Assembly: GCF_015767635.1 (NCBI RefSeq) | Contig: NZ_CP065230.1 | Span: forward strand, 3,720,001-3,784,000 | Direction of reading: 5' to 3' | Origin: Halomonas sp. A40-4 | GTDB taxonomy: Bacteria > Pseudomonadota > Gammaproteobacteria > Pseudomonadales > Halomonadaceae | Length of the DNA: 64,000 nt | Shown: in pieces, positions 1 through 8,610 of the stretch | Layout: the number at the start of each line of letters is the position of its first letter | Numbering within the stretch: position 1 is the first letter of the stretch | Made by a program: the position numbers and the translations under genes | The notes under the pieces: generated by a model | The model's database searches: none | Seen by the model: only the letters and a program-made list of their open reading frames with translations | What the model was told of the DNA's origin: nothing

Positions 1-75
1 CGCGAACGCCTGGCTGACCTGTGTCGCCAACATCTGCTACCTTCCAAAAACCGCTACTTGGCGCTTTATACCTAA
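1..75 (+). CDS. C-terminal end of an unidentified protein (partial)
   Basis: An open frame enters from the left edge and reads 24 codons to a TAA at 73-75, ending in the residues NRYLALYT. The segment is too short to assign to a family. The same frame is open again straight after this stop for 36 codons (76-183, TGA at 184-186), so the stop could lie inside a decayed gene rather than at a true end. Function unknown. Confidence 0.35.
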   Translation, partial: RERLADLCRQHLLPSKNRYLALYT

Positions 76-395
76 GCCTATGCAATAGCTGCAGCAACGG
101 CTGCATGTGTTGTCTGTGTAGATAGCGCGCTCGTTGAAGAATTTCTTATCCAAGACGGCTCCCCTACCCGACGGAAGAAGCGTTGATAGCTCGCCCCTCG
201 ACTCTCAGCCAACTTAACCAGCCTGTGCTAGGCTGGACTCAAGTCAGTTGAAGTAGCAGACGCTTGGCGAAGGTCATTCGGCACAACGAGTTGGGAATAC
301 GGTGGCTGCTAACGACCCTTAGCAGACTAGGCGCCAACTTCTGCCTCGATAACTTCGACGCGCTTTAAGCCCCATTCAAAGTAGAACTGCTTTCG
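76..395. other. Intergenic region upstream of the radical SAM operon
   Basis: No supported gene. The only open stretch is the 36-codon continuation at 76-183 noted for the preceding partial gene. The promoter of the radical SAM operon should lie here, but I see no convincing -35/-10 pair. Confidence 0.4.
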
Positions 396-1325
396 GTGAA
401 ATGCCTTATGAAGACCAGAATCGGCCCTGATGGGGTGCATCTTTTCGATCGCTTTTCAGGTCTGAATGTCCTGCTAGATGAATGGCGCCCGGAAGAGGCG
501 GTTTGGTCGATGTCTCCCCGCCAAGTATCCATTGCGCTCACCAATGTTTGTGATCTTCACTGCGAGTACTGCTATGCGCCTAAGCACAAGGCGTCGCTGC
601 ATACTGATCAACTGCTTGGCTGGTTGAAGGAATTGGATACTGAGGGATGCCTTGGCATTGGATTTGGCGGCGGCGAACCAACGCTGCATCCTGATTTCGC
701 CGACATATGCCAACGGGCTGCGGGAGAAACTCAGCTCGCGGTTACATTCACGACTCATGGTCATCGCCTGACTCCACAGCTGGTCGAGCGCCTCAAGGGG
801 TCGATCCACTTCGCGCGCATTAGCGTTGATGGGGTAGGTCGTACCTATGAAGAACAGCGTGGGAAGCCGTTTGCCAGCCTGCTTCGAGGCATGGAGTAGA
901 TTGCTACCTTGTCGCCCTTTGGGATCAATGTCGTAGTCAACGAGCGCACGGTTGCAGAACTCGACGCAATAAGCGAGCTTGCTCAAAAGGTTGGAGCTAG
1001 TGAATTGCTGCTGCTTCCTCAGCAAGCAACCACTGCGGTCACAAGCATGAACGAATTGGTCGGCCGAGCACTTCAGGAGTGGGTCTCCAACTACAGAGGC
1101 AAGGTTCCCCTTACGGTCAGTCAGGCGGGTGCGACAGGACTGCCTACGTGCGATCCGCTTCCCAATGAGCAAGGCCTTCAAGCCTATGCGCACATAGACG
1201 CATCCGGCATGCTGCGCGCGAGTTCTTACTCACCCGCTGGAGCGAAAATCGGAGGTGCCGGAGTTTTGTCGGCGCTAAAACAACTCAGAAGCACCTTCGA
1301 GATCAAACTAGAGACGCAATCATGA
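396..1325 (+). pseudogene. Radical SAM protein interrupted by one in-frame amber codon
   Basis: The reading frame is continuous from GTG 396 (or ATG 408) to TGA 1323-1325, except for a single TAG at 897-899. The part before the stop holds the radical SAM cluster motif CxxxCxxC (CDLHCEYC) near residues 53-60 and the following GGGEPTLHP strand that contacts S-adenosylmethionine. The part after the stop (from 900) continues the TIM-barrel half without a frame change, ending in a possible accessory region. Members generate a 5'-deoxyadenosyl radical; the substrate is unknown here. The gene overlaps the next by ATGA (1322-1325), so it was built to be co-translated with it. The TAG is either a true nonsense mutation, a readthrough site or a sequencing error. 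There is no upstream pyrrolysine or suppressor evidence. The radical SAM call is firm; whether a full protein is made is open. Confidence 0.8.
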
Positions 1326-1729
1326 AGATTTGGAACGGATACGGGTCTGAGCATTCGATGAACCTGGTTCTCATCGGAAAGTTTAAACGAGTGCAAGACG
1401 CGGAGAAGGTCGTGAAGGACATTGACAAGCTTAGCGATCAGGCTTCGAAAGATGACAGCCACTCCATATCTTTTGGTGCTCCAGAGGATCAGAGATTTTC
1501 AGATGACATGCTCTCGTTGCTTCACAGGTTGAACCTCTACACCTTAGGTCCCAATGATCTCGACCAACTGGTATCTGATCATCACCTCGATCTTGAAGGC
1601 GATCAAATCACTGTCACGACTGACGAGGCAGAGGTTTCAGCGTTTGTGAAACTCTTTATCGAGGCTGGTGCGAAAGTTGAAGTCTTCTCAGCACACGACT
1701 ACCCGTCCGATCCCGACGACGCCAGTTGA
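1322..1729 (+). CDS. Small acidic protein of unknown function, second gene of the radical SAM/STAND operon
   Basis: 135 residues, acidic, with alternating helix and strand character and no signal peptide or membrane segment. It starts with ATG 1322, overlapping the radical SAM stop codon by four bases, and its stop TGA (1727-1729) lies 14 bases before the ATG of the large STAND protein. I recognise no domain. Tight coupling on both sides suggests it works with its neighbours, for example as a partner or substrate of the radical SAM enzyme. That role is an inference from position only. Confidence 0.75.
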   Translation: MKIWNGYGSEHSMNLVLIGKFKRVQDAEKVVKDIDKLSDQASKDDSHSISFGAPEDQRFSDDMLSLLHRLNLYTLGPNDLDQLVSDHHLDLEGDQITVTTDEAEVSAFVKLFIEAGAKVEVFSAHDYPSDPDDAS

Positions 1730-1743
1730 AAGAGAAAACGCTA

Positions 1744-4700
1744 ATGCCTGAAGCAAATTGGGATGTATTCAGTGAGTTGCCCGGAGCAGCGGACGAAAAC
1801 TTTGAGAAGCTTTGCCGTGCTCTGGTGCGCCAACACTACAGACGCTTCGGTCGCTTCAAGCAACTCGCAAACCAGCCTGGTGTGGAGTTTCACCTTGAAC
1901 TGACCGAGTCTTGTGATCTCGGAGCGCCGCCACGCTGGATTGGTTGGCAATGTAAATGGTATGAACTGGCGAACGGACAAAACTTGGGTACCACACGCCG
2001 CAGAAAGATCATAGAGGGCATAGAGAAGACGCGTAAGCATGTCCCAGGAGTTACCGATTGGAAGCTGTGGACACGCCACACGCTGACAAAGGTAGACCAA
2101 GAGTGGTTCTTTGCGCTTGAGAAAGACCGCTTCCCCGAGTTGAAGCTGGAGCTGCTGACAGCAACGGACATCGAAGATCTATTGGTTGGGCCTGGAGCAC
2201 TACTTCGAGAAACCTACTTCGGTGAGCTAGTTCTGACGCCTGAGCTACTTGCTGAGCAGCACAGGCTCGCTGCTGCTCCATTCAACCGCCGATACCAGCC
2301 AGAAGTACATGTGGTCGTTGGGGCAGAGGAGAAGATACTCAGGCATCTGGGCGGCCAGAGCGCGTGGGGGTCACTGGAGCAGCTCTCAAGCGTCCTCAAG
2401 ACAAATTGTGCGGCCATTGCTTCGCTCACGGGACAACTCAAAACCGAACTCAAGGCCGAAGTCGACTCGCTCCTGGATCGAGCTACCGGATTGGCTGACT
2501 TCCTTGATAGCTTGCACGCGGCGCTCGGCAAGGGCGATTTCGACTCTGTACAGCAAATACTGGTAGCGAATTCGTCTCAGCCGGTGCGCTACCACAAGCT
2601 GCTCTCGAAGCTGCGTGGGACGCGTTCAGGTGGAGCACCTTTAGCCGCGAATCTGGTCGCGGATCTCCACACGGTTTCGTCGGCGCTGCAAAGTCTGGAG
2701 AGGTCGATCGGCCTTCGATCCGAGGCTGTGCTCGCAGCTGCAGGCGAAGGAAAATCCGAGCTTGCCATCAAGGTGACACAACCGGACGGAGACCTCCCCG
2801 GCGGAGTCTTGCTGCTGGGCAAGAATCTTCATGCAGGCAAAGGGCTTGACGCTCTTGTATCTGCCTTCAAGATTTCTGGCAGGCCGGCGGAGAGCTTCGA
2901 ACGGCTGATTGAGGCTGTAGATGCGGCGGGACAGCGCGCGGGCAAGCGCCTACCCGTTGTCATTGACGGCCTGAATGAGGCAGAAGACCCAAGAAACTGG
3001 AAGGATGAGCTTGCGCGAGCGGAAGAGCTACTGAAGGACTTTCCGTATGTCCTGTTAGTTGTCACTCTACGTAATGATTTCGCTCAGATGTGCCTGCCGG
3101 AAGAACTTCCTCAACTTGAGCACAATGGGTTCCAGGAAGACCCGCAGACGGCCATCGACAAGTACCTTGAGTACTACAAGATCGATGCCACCGATGCGGA
3201 TCTGCCAATCGAGTTCTTGCAGCACCCGCTGACGCTAAGAATCTTCTGCGAGGTGGCAAACCCTCGTCGCCAGCACCTTGTCGGAGTGGAGGCACTGCCC
3301 AGTTCGCTTACTAGCCTGTTCGAAGAGCACTTCAACAGGGTTGCCGCACGAGTCGCTGAGCTTTCACCGACGGCGGATCGCATCTATCAGGAAGAAGTGC
3401 AAGATGCTTTACTGACGATCGCGCGCCTTCTCTGGGAAGGCAACGTGAGAAGTGTGGAGTTCAACGCTGCTCGGACGGCAGTTCGAGACATGGGCTGGGA
3501 TGCTAGCGTCATTCGCGCGCTGGAATCCGAAGGCGTCCTCGTTCGAACAACTTCTGAAGAAGGAGGCCAAGGAATCGCATTTTCATACGACCTGATGGCC
3601 GGATATATGATGGCGCTCCACCTGCTTGACAGGCCTGGCTTGGCGCAGTGGCTGCAAAGCGATGAGGGACGCGCGCAATTCCAATTCCGTGAGCCTGGGT
3701 CGCATACCTTCGCCTTTGACGTGTTTCGGGCTCTAGTTGGCCTGTATCCCCAACGCCTTGGCAGGCGCCAGCTTTGGCAAGACTTGTCGGACGAGAACCT
3801 CGTCATGAACGCTCTTTTGTTGACGGCGCAATCAGATCCAAGGCACAACGGGCGGGAAACAGTAGAACAGTTTGCGCACGCAATGCAAAAGTCGAAACGG
3901 TTCGCACAGATTGCCTTCACGAGACTCCGGAGTACCAGGGCAGCACGAGCGCATCCGTTTGACATGGACTTCTTGCACGGCGTGCTCTTAGCTATGCCCA
4001 ATACGCAGCGCGATCTTTTCTGGTCGGAGTGGGTTAGAGAGAGAACTGAAGAAATTGAAGACGACTTCAAATTCCTGTCGTCTAAATGGAAATCGAGTGA
4101 CCTAGACGAGCGAGAGATTCGGCGGGCCCGCTGGGTTATGTGGACGCTGACATCAACAATCAGAAGCCTGCGCGACGTGGCCACCAAGACCCTGTACGAA
4201 TTCGCAGCCAAACGGCCAGGGGAGTTTTTCCAGCTGGCAGTGGAGTCAATTTCCGTTCCAGACCAATACGTCCCCGAGCGGATGTTCGCCGCAGCCTACG
4301 GTGCGGCGCTGACAACCTGGTCGGATATCAATGCTGTAGAGATGCGTGAGGCCTTGCCTCGAGTTGCTCGTGAGATTTATCAAGCAATGTTCTCACCTGG
4401 CGCTTCGCATCCTACTTGGCATGCCTTATATCAGCAGTACTGTCTGGGAACAATTGCCATTGCAAGGATACTTGATCCGGCTTGCTTGTCTGAGGACGAG
4501 GCAGCACACCTGCTTCCGCCGTTTAGCCAGCTGCCCAGTCCGTTTGACAGCTTGCCGCAGTACGACTCGGCGGTGATCGAACGTGCGAAGGACGCAGCAA
4601 TTCGAATGGACTTCAGCAACTACACGGTAGGGAGACTGATTCCAGATCGCTGGAACTACGACGATAGCAACCCAGAATACCAACGGGTGCTACCGGCAAT

Positions 4701-5775
4701 AGTTTCGCGAATGCTGGAGCTGGGCTATGACCCCGAGCAATTTGAAGCCGTTGACCGGCAAATGAACTCCGGCCCTCGTATGGGAGGTGATAAGCACAAG
4801 GTCGACCGATACGGGAAGAAGTACGGCTGGATCGCTTACTTCGAGATGTGGGGTGTCCGGTATGCAGGGGGATTCCTTGCCGATGAACGCAGCGCTAGGC
4901 CCTCAGATGCAGACATCGATCCGACGTTTCCTCTTGAGGCTGAGAGCATCGATCTGCAACTCCCAGACTTGTTTAGCGATCAGCCTACGAGTACCGGTGA
5001 TTGGATCGTGAGAGGTCCGCAACCAGACTACCGCGGGATACTAGAGATCAATGATATTGATGGCTTGACGGGGCAGTGGGCCTTGCTTGACGGGTTCTTA
5101 GAACAGAATGCCCCGGCCGATGACCGACAGGTTTTCACCTTCCTGCGAGGTGTACTTGTTGACAGCGGAGAAGTCGAACGCCTGTGCAAGTTGTTCACTG
5201 GTCTCGAATACCCTGGCAATGAAGCAATTCCGCAAGAGCCTGGCTACTACTACACCTATGCGGGTGAGATGCCTTTCTCCTCGATTCCTGGACTACCTGT
5301 CGCTGATGAGCAAGAGGACAACCGCGCGGAATACATTGTGTCCGATGATAGGTGGTCAAACAGTGGCGTCGCGGTCGAGCTCCCAGTGCAGAAATATAAC
5401 TGGGAGAGCTACCACAGCTTAATGAACCAGAATAGCGGTGCATGCCTGCCTTCTAAATGGCTCTGTAAGGCTTTGAGTCTCAAATACCATGCCAACAAAT
5501 GGGACTTGCACGATGCCGCAGGTGTGGCGTCCCTATACCGCGAAGTCGGTGAGTACGGCTCGCAGATCAGTGGGTCTTTTAGCTATTTGCGTCGTGATCT
5601 TCTTGACAGTTACTTGACGCAGTCCGGCAAATCGCTGGTGTGGCTCATGTGGGGAGAACGTGGTATCCATCACAGGTCAACCGAAGTGCACAACTTGTAC
5701 GAGTACTACGCGAACCACCAACATATTCACAAGCGTACTCACGTTTATCAGCCTACTTCTAACACTCAATCGTAG
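1744..5775 (+). CDS. Large nuclease-STAND NTPase fusion protein, Avs-like
   Basis: 1343 residues from ATG 1744; a TTG at 1726 overlapping the previous stop is the alternative start. Residues 1-150 resemble an Mrr-type PD-(D/E)XK nuclease: an acidic residue in GVEF (E48) is followed by a strand reading WQCKWY with the QxK pair Q69/K71. A P-loop lies at about residues 331-338 (AAAGEGKS) and a Walker B strand around D408 (VVIDGLNEA), as in STAND ATPases. The remaining roughly 850 residues look helical and have no motif I can name. In Avs (AVAST) anti-phage proteins the same order of effector nuclease, STAND NTPase and long sensor region is known. Here that match rests on architecture, not on a database comparison. 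It is the third gene of an operon whose first gene encodes a radical SAM protein, which is not part of any Avs system I know. IS91-type DNA follows it. Confidence 0.75.
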   Translation: MPEANWDVFSELPGAADENFEKLCRALVRQHYRRFGRFKQLANQPGVEFHLELTESCDLGAPPRWIGWQCKWYELANGQNLGTTRRRKIIEGIEKTRKHVPGVTDWKLWTRHTLTKVDQEWFFALEKDRFPELKLELLTATDIEDLLVGPGALLRETYFGELVLTPELLAEQHRLAAAPFNRRYQPEVHVVVGAEEKILRHLGGQSAWGSLEQLSSVLKTNCAAIASLTGQLKTELKAEVDSLLDRATGLADFLDSLHAALGKGDFDSVQQILVANSSQPVRYHKLLSKLRGTRSGGAPLAANLVADLHTVSSALQSLERSIGLRSEAVLAAAGEGKSELAIKVTQPDGDLPGGVLLLGKNLHAGKGLDALVSAFKISGRPAESFERLIEAVDAAGQRAGKRLPVVIDGLNEAEDPRNWKDELARAEELLKDFPYVLLVVTLRNDFAQMCLPEELPQLEHNGFQEDPQTAIDKYLEYYKIDATDADLPIEFLQHPLTLRIFCEVANPRRQHLVGVEALPSSLTSLFEEHFNRVAARVAELSPTADRIYQEEVQDALLTIARLLWEGNVRSVEFNAARTAVRDMGWDASVIRALESEGVLVRTTSEEGGQGIAFSYDLMAGYMMALHLLDRPGLAQWLQSDEGRAQFQFREPGSHTFAFDVFRALVGLYPQRLGRRQLWQDLSDENLVMNALLLTAQSDPRHNGRETVEQFAHAMQKSKRFAQIAFTRLRSTRAARAHPFDMDFLHGVLLAMPNTQRDLFWSEWVRERTEEIEDDFKFLSSKWKSSDLDEREIRRARWVMWTLTSTIRSLRDVATKTLYEFAAKRPGEFFQLAVESISVPDQYVPERMFAAAYGAALTTWSDINAVEMREALPRVAREIYQAMFSPGASHPTWHALYQQYCLGTIAIARILDPACLSEDEAAHLLPPFSQLPSPFDSLPQYDSAVIERAKDAAIRMDFSNYTVGRLIPDRWNYDDSNPEYQRVLPAIVSRMLELGYDPEQFEAVDRQMNSGPRMGGDKHKVDRYGKKYGWIAYFEMWGVRYAGGFLADERSARPSDADIDPTFPLEAESIDLQLPDLFSDQPTSTGDWIVRGPQPDYRGILEINDIDGLTGQWALLDGFLEQNAPADDRQVFTFLRGVLVDSGEVERLCKLFTGLEYPGNEAIPQEPGYYYTYAGEMPFSSIPGLPVADEQEDNRAEYIVSDDRWSNSGVAVELPVQKYNWESYHSLMNQNSGACLPSKWLCKALSLKYHANKWDLHDAAGVASLYREVGEYGSQISGSFSYLRRDLLDSYLTQSGKSLVWLMWGERGIHHRSTEVHNLYEYYANHQHIHKRTHVYQPTSNTQS

Positions 5776-6240
5776 GTCAAATCAGGCGAGGGGATGGCGC
5801 TATTCTTGGGTGCTGTAGACGTTTATGCAGAGCGTGGAATCGGCCGCGGATTCAGTATTCGAAATGGCTGTACAATGCGAAAACCTGACTAGGTCGCGTC
5901 ACTTTCAAATTAGCGCCTCGAATGTCAGCTATTTAGCGCACCATTTTCCGTTACGATTAGAAAATACAGCCAGTTAACATCGCCAGCGTCAGCTCTCGAC
6001 CCTGAGCGGACATTCCGGGAAATGCAGTAGGCGCGCGAATTTTGATTATATGGCCTAATGGAAATTAATAGGCCAAAGAATCATAGCCTTGGGAGAGCCT
6101 GACAAGCTGCATTTTCCGGAAAAAAGTGCCAGCTTGTTCATTCAATCATAGAGCGCGCCGTCTAATACGCTGTTGAACTAAACCGCTTCGCGGTAGCTGT
6201 CGACGAACCACGTTTTTTGCCTCATCGGGCCACACTGTTG
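5776..6240. other. Intergenic region between the STAND gene and the IS91 element
   Basis: No gene seen. It holds a 7-bp-arm inverted repeat TGGCCTA...TAGGCCA at 6051-6075 and a small GC hairpin near 6181-6193. The left end of the IS91 element probably falls in the last 80 bases; I cannot fix the exact base. Confidence 0.4.
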
Positions 6241-6260
6241 ATTGACCCACGTGGGTCAAT
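6241..6260. promoter_or_regulatory. 20-bp perfect palindrome upstream of the IS91 recombinase gene
   Basis: ATTGACCCACGTGGGTCAAT is a perfect palindrome ending 17 bases before ATG 6278, followed by the AGGAG ribosome site at 6265-6269. It could be a recombinase binding site or the terminal hairpin signal (terIS) of the element. Confidence 0.6.
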
Positions 6261-6277
6261 AGACAGGAGTGACGACG

Positions 6278-7135
6278 ATGACTGCCTTGCGACAGAAGAT
6301 GATCGCGGCCATGCGTCAGCGTGGCTTTGCGCAACGTACCCACAACACCTACCTGATGGTGGTCACTGATCTGGCACGTTATTTCCACCGTTCGCCAGAC
6401 ACGTTGAGTACCGACGACCTGCAACACTTCTTCAATCACCTGGTTCAGGAGCGCGGTTTGTCCGCCGCTAGCTGCCGTGTCTACCTGCACGGCGTGCGGT
6501 TCCTGTACTTGCACGTGTTGCAGTGGCCGTCGTTTGATGTGCCTCTCACCGTCCCCAAAAAACCGCAGCGGATTCCAGAACTGCTGACCCGCGACGAGGT
6601 TCGGCGGATCCTGGCCGCCTGCCAAAACCCCAAGCATCGTATGATGCTCGAACTGTGCTACGGCTGCGGATTGCGTGTGACCGAGGTCTGCCACCTGCGA
6701 GTCAGTGACATCGACAGCCAGCGTTACCAACTCCGCGTGACGCAGGGCAAGGGCGGCAAGGATCGTATGGTGCTATTACCGGTGACCCTGCTTGATCGCT
6801 TGCGCGATTACTGGCGCGCCTATCGGTCAGTCACATGGCTGTTCCCGAGCGCTCTGTTTCCCGATCAAGCCCTGCACGCCAGTGCGCCACAGAAGGCCTT
6901 TACTCAAGCCAAGCGCCTGGCCGGGATCGAGCGGGTCGGTGGCATCCATAGTCTGCGCCATGCCTATGCCACCCATGTTCTGGAGCAAGGCCTGCCCGTC
7001 CATCAGCTCCAGCGACTACTGGGCCACCGCAACCTCCAGTCGACGATGCGCTACCTGCACTGGCTACCGAGCCAGCAAGGGGGAGATCAGTGTCATATTG
7101 ACCTGGTGGCCGGATTGGAGGTGAGCCATGACTAA
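6278..7135 (+). CDS. Tyrosine recombinase of the IS91-type element
   Basis: 285 residues. ATG 6278 follows AGGAG (6265-6269) at good spacing; GTG 6269 is less likely. It has an N-terminal SAM-like core-binding domain and a catalytic domain with CGLRVTEV (first Arg), HSLRHAYATHVLEQG (His-x-x-Arg) and LGHRNLQSTMRYLH (His and nucleophile Tyr). This is a full set of tyrosine recombinase residues. Such a gene precedes the transposase in many IS91-family elements. Its last eight bases (ATGACTAA) contain the transposase start, so the two are translationally coupled. Confidence 0.85.
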   Translation: MTALRQKMIAAMRQRGFAQRTHNTYLMVVTDLARYFHRSPDTLSTDDLQHFFNHLVQERGLSAASCRVYLHGVRFLYLHVLQWPSFDVPLTVPKKPQRIPELLTRDEVRRILAACQNPKHRMMLELCYGCGLRVTEVCHLRVSDIDSQRYQLRVTQGKGGKDRMVLLPVTLLDRLRDYWRAYRSVTWLFPSALFPDQALHASAPQKAFTQAKRLAGIERVGGIHSLRHAYATHVLEQGLPVHQLQRLLGHRNLQSTMRYLHWLPSQQGGDQCHIDLVAGLEVSHD

Positions 7136-8279
7136 GGCCGCTACCTTGCAACAGGCATTGACCCGTTTTCTCGATCCCATCGGTCTTGATCGCCAGCGCC
7201 AACGGGTGTGTACCCATCTGCTGGCCTGCCGAACGGAGGCGATGGGCGGAATGGTCTTGCAGTGTTCCGACTGTGCTCACGTACAGCCACGTTACTTCGG
7301 TTGTCGCGATCGTCACTGTCCACAGTGCCAAGGCCGCGCCATTGAACAATGGGCCGAGCGTCAGCAAGCCAATATCCTGCCGGTGCGCTATTACCACGTC
7401 GTGTTCACGCTGCCGCACAGCCTTAATGGCTGGGTTCAGCTTCATCCCGAAGTGATCCATCGGTTGCTTTTCCAGAGTGCCTGGCAGACGTTACGCACGT
7501 TTGGACGAGATCCCAAACGCCTTGACGGCGAAATGGGGATGATCGCCGTGCTTCACACCTGGGGCCAGAACCTGAGCCAGCATGTGCATCTGCACTGTTT
7601 AGTCCCAGGCGGTGCCTTGAGTGACGATGGCCGCTGGCGTGGGGCGCATAGCAACTACTTGTTCCCCGTACGGGCCTTGTCACGCCACTTTCGCGGGCAC
7701 ATGGTGAGCGCTCTGCGCAAGGCCGCCCATGCAGGCGATCTCCACCGAGTCACCCGGCCCGGTGATGTCGATGCTCAACTTAACACGCTGATGGCCACTG
7801 ACTGGGTGGTTTACAGCAAGGACTGCCTTGAACACACCCATGCGGTGGTTCGCTACTTGACGCGCTACACGCGCCAGATCGCCATCAGCAACGCGCGTAT
7901 CCTCGCCGTAGACGACCAGCAAGTGACCCTACGCTACAAGGACTATCGCGACCATGACCGACACAAGTCACTTATCCTCAATGGCGAGGAGTTCGTGCGT
8001 CGCTTCCTGCTTCACGTCCTGCCCAAAGGACTGATGCGGGTGCGTCACTACGGTTTTCTGGCCAATCGCTGCCGTCAGCAACGTCTGATGCAGATTCGTC
8101 GAGCGTTAGCGGTTGTTGAGCAAGTCCCAAATGTTGATACAGCCGCCAGCGATGCGGAGCCAACCTACACCTGTCCACACTGTCGTCAGCCGACATTGCG
8201 GATGATCGGGACGCTCACTCCCCAGCGGCCCATCCATGATCAGCCGCCTAACCACAAGGAGCAACGCTATCGAGCATGA
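7128..8279 (+). CDS. IS91-family HUH transposase
   Basis: 383 residues. An N-terminal zinc-binding part has the Cys pattern CSDC...CRDRHCPQC (residues about 40-70). The HUH motif is HVHLH (His152, 154, 156), which binds the metal for single-strand nicking. The paired nucleophile tyrosines are in YLTRY (Tyr243 and Tyr247), as expected for the Y2 rolling-circle transposases. The length is typical and there is no frameshift, so this copy could be active. Confidence 0.92.
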   Translation: MTKAATLQQALTRFLDPIGLDRQRQRVCTHLLACRTEAMGGMVLQCSDCAHVQPRYFGCRDRHCPQCQGRAIEQWAERQQANILPVRYYHVVFTLPHSLNGWVQLHPEVIHRLLFQSAWQTLRTFGRDPKRLDGEMGMIAVLHTWGQNLSQHVHLHCLVPGGALSDDGRWRGAHSNYLFPVRALSRHFRGHMVSALRKAAHAGDLHRVTRPGDVDAQLNTLMATDWVVYSKDCLEHTHAVVRYLTRYTRQIAISNARILAVDDQQVTLRYKDYRDHDRHKSLILNGEEFVRRFLLHVLPKGLMRVRHYGFLANRCRQQRLMQIRRALAVVEQVPNVDTAASDAEPTYTCPHCRQPTLRMIGTLTPQRPIHDQPPNHKEQRYRA

Positions 8280-8610
8280 TGTAACGCCCTACGACGACAA
8301 CGGACTTGGCTAACTGGCCCGCTAGCGGGTCACGGCGACGCTCGTCCCGGTGATGGATTTTAGCCATCAGGCGCGCTACATTGGATTAACTTAGATTCGG
8401 GGGCACTGACATGATGGCGAATCTCACCATTAGAGCGCGTTACCACAGACATGCCAATGGACGGCTTGGTACCTCAGGCCGCACGCTGATCAATACAATC
8501 CCCTATTAAATAGCTGCCTGATGGACGCGCCTTAGTCCAACAGGCATTTATCCGCCATGCTCCGCACGGCGAAAAAATGCTTCACTGTTAAGCCCCTACA
8601 AGGAGATAAC
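8280..8610. other. Intergenic region between IS91 and the OLD nuclease gene
   Basis: Contains the hairpin at 8318-8329 and the right end of the IS91 element. The last part carries the leader of the OLD gene, with an AAGGAG ribosome site at 8599-8604. No further gene is seen. Confidence 0.45.

Larger units (their letters stand above)
6241..8330 (+). mobile_element. IS91-family element (two genes), minimal extent
   Basis: The unit contains a tyrosine recombinase gene and an IS91-type HUH transposase gene overlapping by 8 bases. The left limit given is the palindrome at 6241 and the right limit the hairpin CCCGCTAGCGGG at 8318-8329, which may belong to the replication origin end (oriIS). IS91 elements have no terminal inverted repeats and make no target duplication, so the true ends cannot be set from this copy alone. 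Both genes look intact. Rolling-circle transposition of this family can carry DNA lying next to the left end, here the radical SAM/STAND operon. Confidence 0.8.
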
